Shown here: in pieces, positions 60,449 to 64,000 of the stretch
Layout: each line of letters starts with the position of its first letter
Numbering within the stretch: the first letter of the stretch is position 1
Assembly (NCBI GenBank): GCA_963807235.1
Contig: CAWEBF010000035.1
Span: 124,001-188,000, forward strand
From: CAWEBF01 sp963807235
Lineage (GTDB): Bacteria; Acidobacteriota; Vicinamibacteria; Vicinamibacterales; UBA2999
Reading direction: 5' to 3'
DNA: 64,000 bases
The notes under the pieces: model-generated
Seen by the model: the letters and a program-made list of their open reading frames with translations, nothing else
The model's database searches: none
What the model was told of the DNA's origin: nothing
Position numbers and translations under genes: made by a program

Positions 60449-61901
60449 ATGCGCTTGGACGGCTACGACACCGGCGGCTTCTACGACGAGATGTTCGACC
60501 CGTCGGGGCGCCCACGGCCTGAAGCGCAGCTCCTCCTCGATACGATCGGCGGCCTGGGCGAGGGCCAGTTGCAGCGGTGCCAGCAGGCAGCCGAGCGCAT
60601 CCTCGTCCAGCTGGGCATCACCTTCAACGTCTACGGCGATTCCGCCGGCACGGAGCGTCGTTTCCCTTCGACCTCGTGCCCCGCATCGTCCGCTCGGAGG
60701 AGTGGGACTGGATCGAGCGCGGCCTGCGTCAGCGCATCCACGCGCTGAACCAGTTCATCAACGACATCTACCACGAGCAGCGCATCATCAAGGACGGCGT
60801 GGTCCCGGCGGAGATCGTGCACTCCGCGGCGTTCTACCGCCCGCAGTGCGTCGGCATGAACCCGCCGAAGGGCGTGTGGTGCCACATCACCGGCACCGAT
60901 CTGGTGCGCACACGGACGGTCAGGTGTACGTGCTCGAGGACAACCTCCGCGTGCCCTCGGGCGTCTCCTACATGCTCGAGAACCGGGACCTGATGAAGCG
61001 GACGTTCCCGCAGGTCTTCGAGGGCCTGCGCGTGCGGCCCGTCGACGAGTACCCGAGCCTGCTGCTCGAGACCCTGCAGTCCATCGCACCCGGCGACGCG
61101 CCGGACCAGCCGGTCGTGGTGCTGCTGACGCCGGGGATGTACAACTCGGCCTACTTCGAGCACAGCTTTCTGGCCCAGCAGATGGGCATCCAGCTCGTCG
61201 AAGGCCGCGACCTCGTGGTCGAGGACGACACCGTGTGGATGCGGACCACGAAAGGCCTGCGCCGCGTGCACGTGATCTACCGCCGCATCGACGACGACTT
61301 CCTCGATCCGTCGGCGTTCCGCCCCGATTCGCTGCTCGGCGTGCCCGGCCTGATGAAGGCGTACCGCGCCGGCCGGGTGGCGCTCGCCAACGCGCCCGGC
61401 AACGGCGTCGCCGACGACAAGGTGATCTACGCCTACGTGCCGGAGATGATCAGGTACTACCAGGGCGAGGACGCCATCATCCCGAACGTGCCGACCTTTC
61501 TCTGCTGGCGCGACACGGATCGCCAGCACGTCCTGCAGAACCTGGACAAGCTGGTGGTGAAGGCGGCGAACGAGGCGGGCGGCTACGGCATGCTGGTCGG
61601 CCCGGCATCCACCGCCGCCGAGCGCGAGGCCTTCGCCGGGAAGATCGCAGCGAATCCGCGCAACTACATCGCGCAGCCGACGCTGGGCCTCTCGCGCGTG
61701 CCCACGCTCGTCGGCGACACGCTGGAAGGGCGGCACGTGGACCTGCGGCCCTACATTCTCTACGGGGACGACATCCGCGTGGTGCCCGGCGGGCTGACGC
61801 GCGTGGCGCTGCGCAAGGGGTCGCTGGTGGTGAACTCGTCGCAGGGCGGCGGCAGCAAGGACACCTGGGTACTGTCGGCGGGGGCGGGAGGCCGGTCATG
61901 A
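60449..61901 (+). CDS. Circularly permuted ATP-grasp family protein, two frameshifts
   Basis: About 485 residues when two missing bases are restored. GGFYDEMFDPSGRPRPEAQ at the start and GDSAGTER lead, after a -1 shift near 60657, to FPFDLVPRIVRSEEWDWIERGL; after a second -1 shift near 60910, DTDGQVYVLEDNLRVPSGVSYMLENR, VVLLTPGMYNSAYFEHSFLAQQMGI, LVEGRDLVVEDD and VVKAANEAGGYGMLVGP continue to the end. This is the DUF404/circularly permuted ATP-grasp family, predicted to ligate amino acids or peptides with ATP. ATGA overlap with the alpha-E gene. Both indels look like sequence errors because the remainder is well conserved. Confidence 0.85.
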
Positions 61902-62906
61902 GAGCCGAGCCGATGCCGCTCCTGAGCCGCGTCGCCGACTCCGTGTACTGGATGGCGCGCTACATCGAGCGCGCCGAGAACGTGGCGCGGTTCATCGGCG
62001 TGAACCTCAACCTGCAGATCGACCTGCCGCTGGCGCCCGCGCAGCAGTGGCAGCCGCTCATCGACACGAGCGGCGACGCGGCGATCTTCAAGGAGCGGTT
62101 CGGCGACGCCACGCATGACGCGGGTGATCGAGTACCTGGCCTACGACCTCGAAAACCCGAACTCGATCGCGTCGTGCCTGCGGTTCTCACGCGAGAACGC
62201 GCGCTCGGTCCGGGAAACCATCTCGTCCGAGATGTGGGCGCAGGTCAACAGTATGTACCTGCAGATCCAGTCGCAGCGGTCGCTGCCGGAGCCGGAGCGG
62301 ATGCTGGACGCCTTCCGCGAGATCCGCATGGGCTGCCATCACTTCGCCGGCGTCACCGACGCGACGATGACGCACAACGAGGCGTGGCACTTCATGCGCC
62401 TCGGCCGCATGCTCGAGCGTGCCGACAAGACCTCGCGCATCCTCGACGTGAAGTACTTCATGCTGCTGCCATCGGCCCAGGACATCGGCACGCCCTACGA
62501 CGACCTCCACTGGTCCGCGGTGCTGAAGTCGGTCAGCGGCTTCGAGATGTATCGGAAGAAGTTCGGGCGCATCGTGCCGGCTGACGTGGTGGACTTCCTG
62601 GTGATGGACAACGAGTTCCCGCGCGCCGTGCGATTCTGCGTCACCTCGGCCAGCGAGTCGCTGCAGGCGATCACGGGCACCCCGATCGGGGCTTTCCGCT
62701 ACCGCTCCGAGCAGCTGATGGGCCAGCTGCGCGCCGAGCTGGACTTCACCTCGGTGGACACCGTGATCCGCGGCGGGTTGCACGAGTACCTGGATCGGCT
62801 GCAGCTGAAGATGAACGCCGTGGACAGCAGCCTGCGCGACGACTTCGCGATTCGGGTCACACCGACGTCGCTCGGCTCGGGCCAGAGCCAGAACCAGAGC
62901 GCCTGA
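61898..62906 (+). CDS. Alpha-E domain protein (DUF403), one frameshift
   Basis: About 335 residues. LLSRVADSVYWMARYIERAENVARFIGVNLNLQ is the family start. One extra base near 62114 separates the first 70 residues from VIEYLAYDLENPNSIASCLRFSRENARSVRETISSEMW and the following helical body with GCHHFAGVTDATMTHNEAWHFMRLGRMLERADKTSRILD. The protein is all-helical with conserved acidic and His residues but no known activity. It is always found with the circularly permuted ATP-grasp and transglutaminase genes, as here, and is proposed to take part in peptide ligation or tagging. Confidence 0.87.
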
Positions 62907-62911
62907 CACCG

Positions 62912-64000
62912 ATGGGTATTCGCGTCGCGCTGCACCACAAGACTGTCTACCAATACGACCGGCCGGTGACGCTGTCGCCGCAGGTAGTCCGCCTGCGCCC
63001 CGCGCCGCACAGCCGGACGCCGGTGCACAGCTACTCGCTGAAGGTCGAACCCTCGAACCACTTCGTGAACTGGCAGCAGGATCCGCAGGGCAATTTCCAG
63101 GCGCGGCTCTCGTTCCCCTTGGCCACCACCGTGTTTTCGCTCGAGGTCGATCTGGTGGCCGAAATGACGGTGGTGAACCCGTTCGACTTCTTCCTGGAGC
63201 CGAGCGCGGAAAGCGTGCCCTTCGCCTACGACGATCTGCAGCGCGCCGAGCTGGAGCCGTTTCTCCGCGTCGAACCCGCGGGACCGCGTGTGGCGGCGCT
63301 GCTCGCCTCGATCTCCCGGACGCACTCGCACACGGTCGGCTTCCTGGTGGAGCTGAACCGCAGGATCCAGTCCGACGTCCGGTATCTGATCCGGATGGAG
63401 CCCGGTGTGCAGTCGAGCGAGATCACCCTCGCCAACGCCAGCGGGTCATGCCGCGACACGGCCTGGCTGCTCGTGGAAACGCTGCGCCACCTGGGCATGG
63501 CCGCCCGCTTCGTGTCCGGCTATCTGATCCAGCTGGTGCCCGATCAGAAGCCGTTGGACGGGCCAGCCGGCCCGCCGGAGGACTTCACCGATCTCCACGC
63601 GTGGGCCGAGGTCTACCTGCCGGGCGCGGGCTGGGTTGGCCTGGATCCCACGTCGGGGCTCTTCGCCGGCGAGGGACACATTCCACTGGCCGCGACACCG
63701 AACGCGGAGTCGGCGGCGCCGGTCTCGGGCCTCGTCGAGTCCGAGCCAGGTCGAGTTCCACCACGAGATGTCGGTGACGCGGATCCACGAAGACCCGCGG
63801 GTCACCAAGCCCTACACCGACCCGCAATGGCGCGACATCCTGGCCCTCGGCGACCGTGTGGACGCGGAGCTTGCCGCCGGCGACGTGCGGCTGACGATGG
63901 GCGGCGAGCCCACCTTCGTGTCCATCGACGACATGGACGGCGATGAGTGGAACACCGCGGCTACCGGACCCGCCAAGCGGCGGCTCGGCGGCGTCCTGCT
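62912..64000 (+). CDS. Transglutaminase-like protein with DUF2126 region (3' end missing, one frameshift)
   Basis: N-terminal beta domain (ALHHKTVYQYDRPVTLSPQVVRLRPAPHSRTPVHSYSL), then a transglutaminase core with the catalytic Cys in ANASGSCRDTAWLLVETLRHLG, His in FTDLHAWAEVYLPG and Asp in GWVGLDPTSGL. Removing one T at 63740 continues as PSQVEFHHEMSVTRIHEDPRV and LTMGGEPTFVSIDDMDGDEWN, the start of the DUF2126 part, which runs off the window. The family is proposed to cut or form isopeptide bonds. Gap of 5 bases from the alpha-E gene, so the three genes form one operon. Confidence 0.88.

Overview
The window looks like a chromosomal stretch of a high-GC environmental bacterium, most likely an acidobacterium of the Vicinamibacteria type. 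This is an inference from gene content: Oar-like TonB receptors, DUF6152 genes, a PadR regulator next to a MacB-like (ADOP) permease, tandem carboxypeptidase-regulatory-like secreted proteins, and many secreted esterases and hydrolases. I saw no rRNA, tRNA, CRISPR array, transposase, phage or plasmid gene.

Layout. 1-3923: the 3' part of an Oar-like TonB receptor, then a DUF6152 gene and a secreted partner. 3975-10416: proline catabolism (glutamate semialdehyde dehydrogenase), an M20 amidohydrolase, an FAD monooxygenase, a MATE exporter and a beta carbonic anhydrase. 10427-12331: parE, whose partner parC lies about 15 kb away at 27572-29983. 12469-19161: small secreted proteins, glutathione peroxidase, an SGNH hydrolase, a PEBP protein, a NYN/LOTUS-type RNA-metabolism protein and an alpha/beta hydrolase. 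19305-22337: PadR and ADOP permease. 22396-27469: an unusual signalling-like block of a GAF/degenerate-GGDEF-like protein, a PEGA-domain pseudokinase and a coiled-coil RskA-like protein; the last two are broken by many frameshifts. 30011-34703: a GlcD-like oxidase, a YeiH-type transporter and a membrane-anchored MutS relative. 34815-39243: an iron-uptake operon (PepSY membrane protein, siderophore TonB receptor, PKHD hydroxylase) behind a Fur-like palindrome. 39347-47938: SMP-30, tannase-like esterase, AI-2E transporter, a two-subunit molybdenum hydroxylase with a divergent cytochrome c, a YVTN beta-propeller and DoxX. 48026-56706: a 2OG-Fe oxygenase, a large membrane protein, a glycosyltransferase/FkbM methyltransferase fusion and two overlapping CrtI-like oxidoreductases. 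56800-60321: two tandem secreted carboxypeptidase-regulatory-like proteins. 60449-64000: circularly permuted ATP-grasp, alpha-E and transglutaminase/DUF2126 genes, a known but poorly understood peptide-ligase-like cluster that runs off the window.

Two things cut across the annotation. First, at least twelve gene junctions, and the inside of at least two genes, carry short arrays of 7-bp tandem repeats with several different unit sequences. Some switch unit while keeping the 7-bp phase, and some form inverted pairs between convergent genes. This is the most interesting signal here and resembles in form the heptanucleotide STRR repeats of heterocystous cyanobacteria. Second, many otherwise well-conserved genes are broken by single-base indels, which suggests consensus errors in the assembly, with an especially dense cluster at 24.3-26.9 kb that may instead be true decay.
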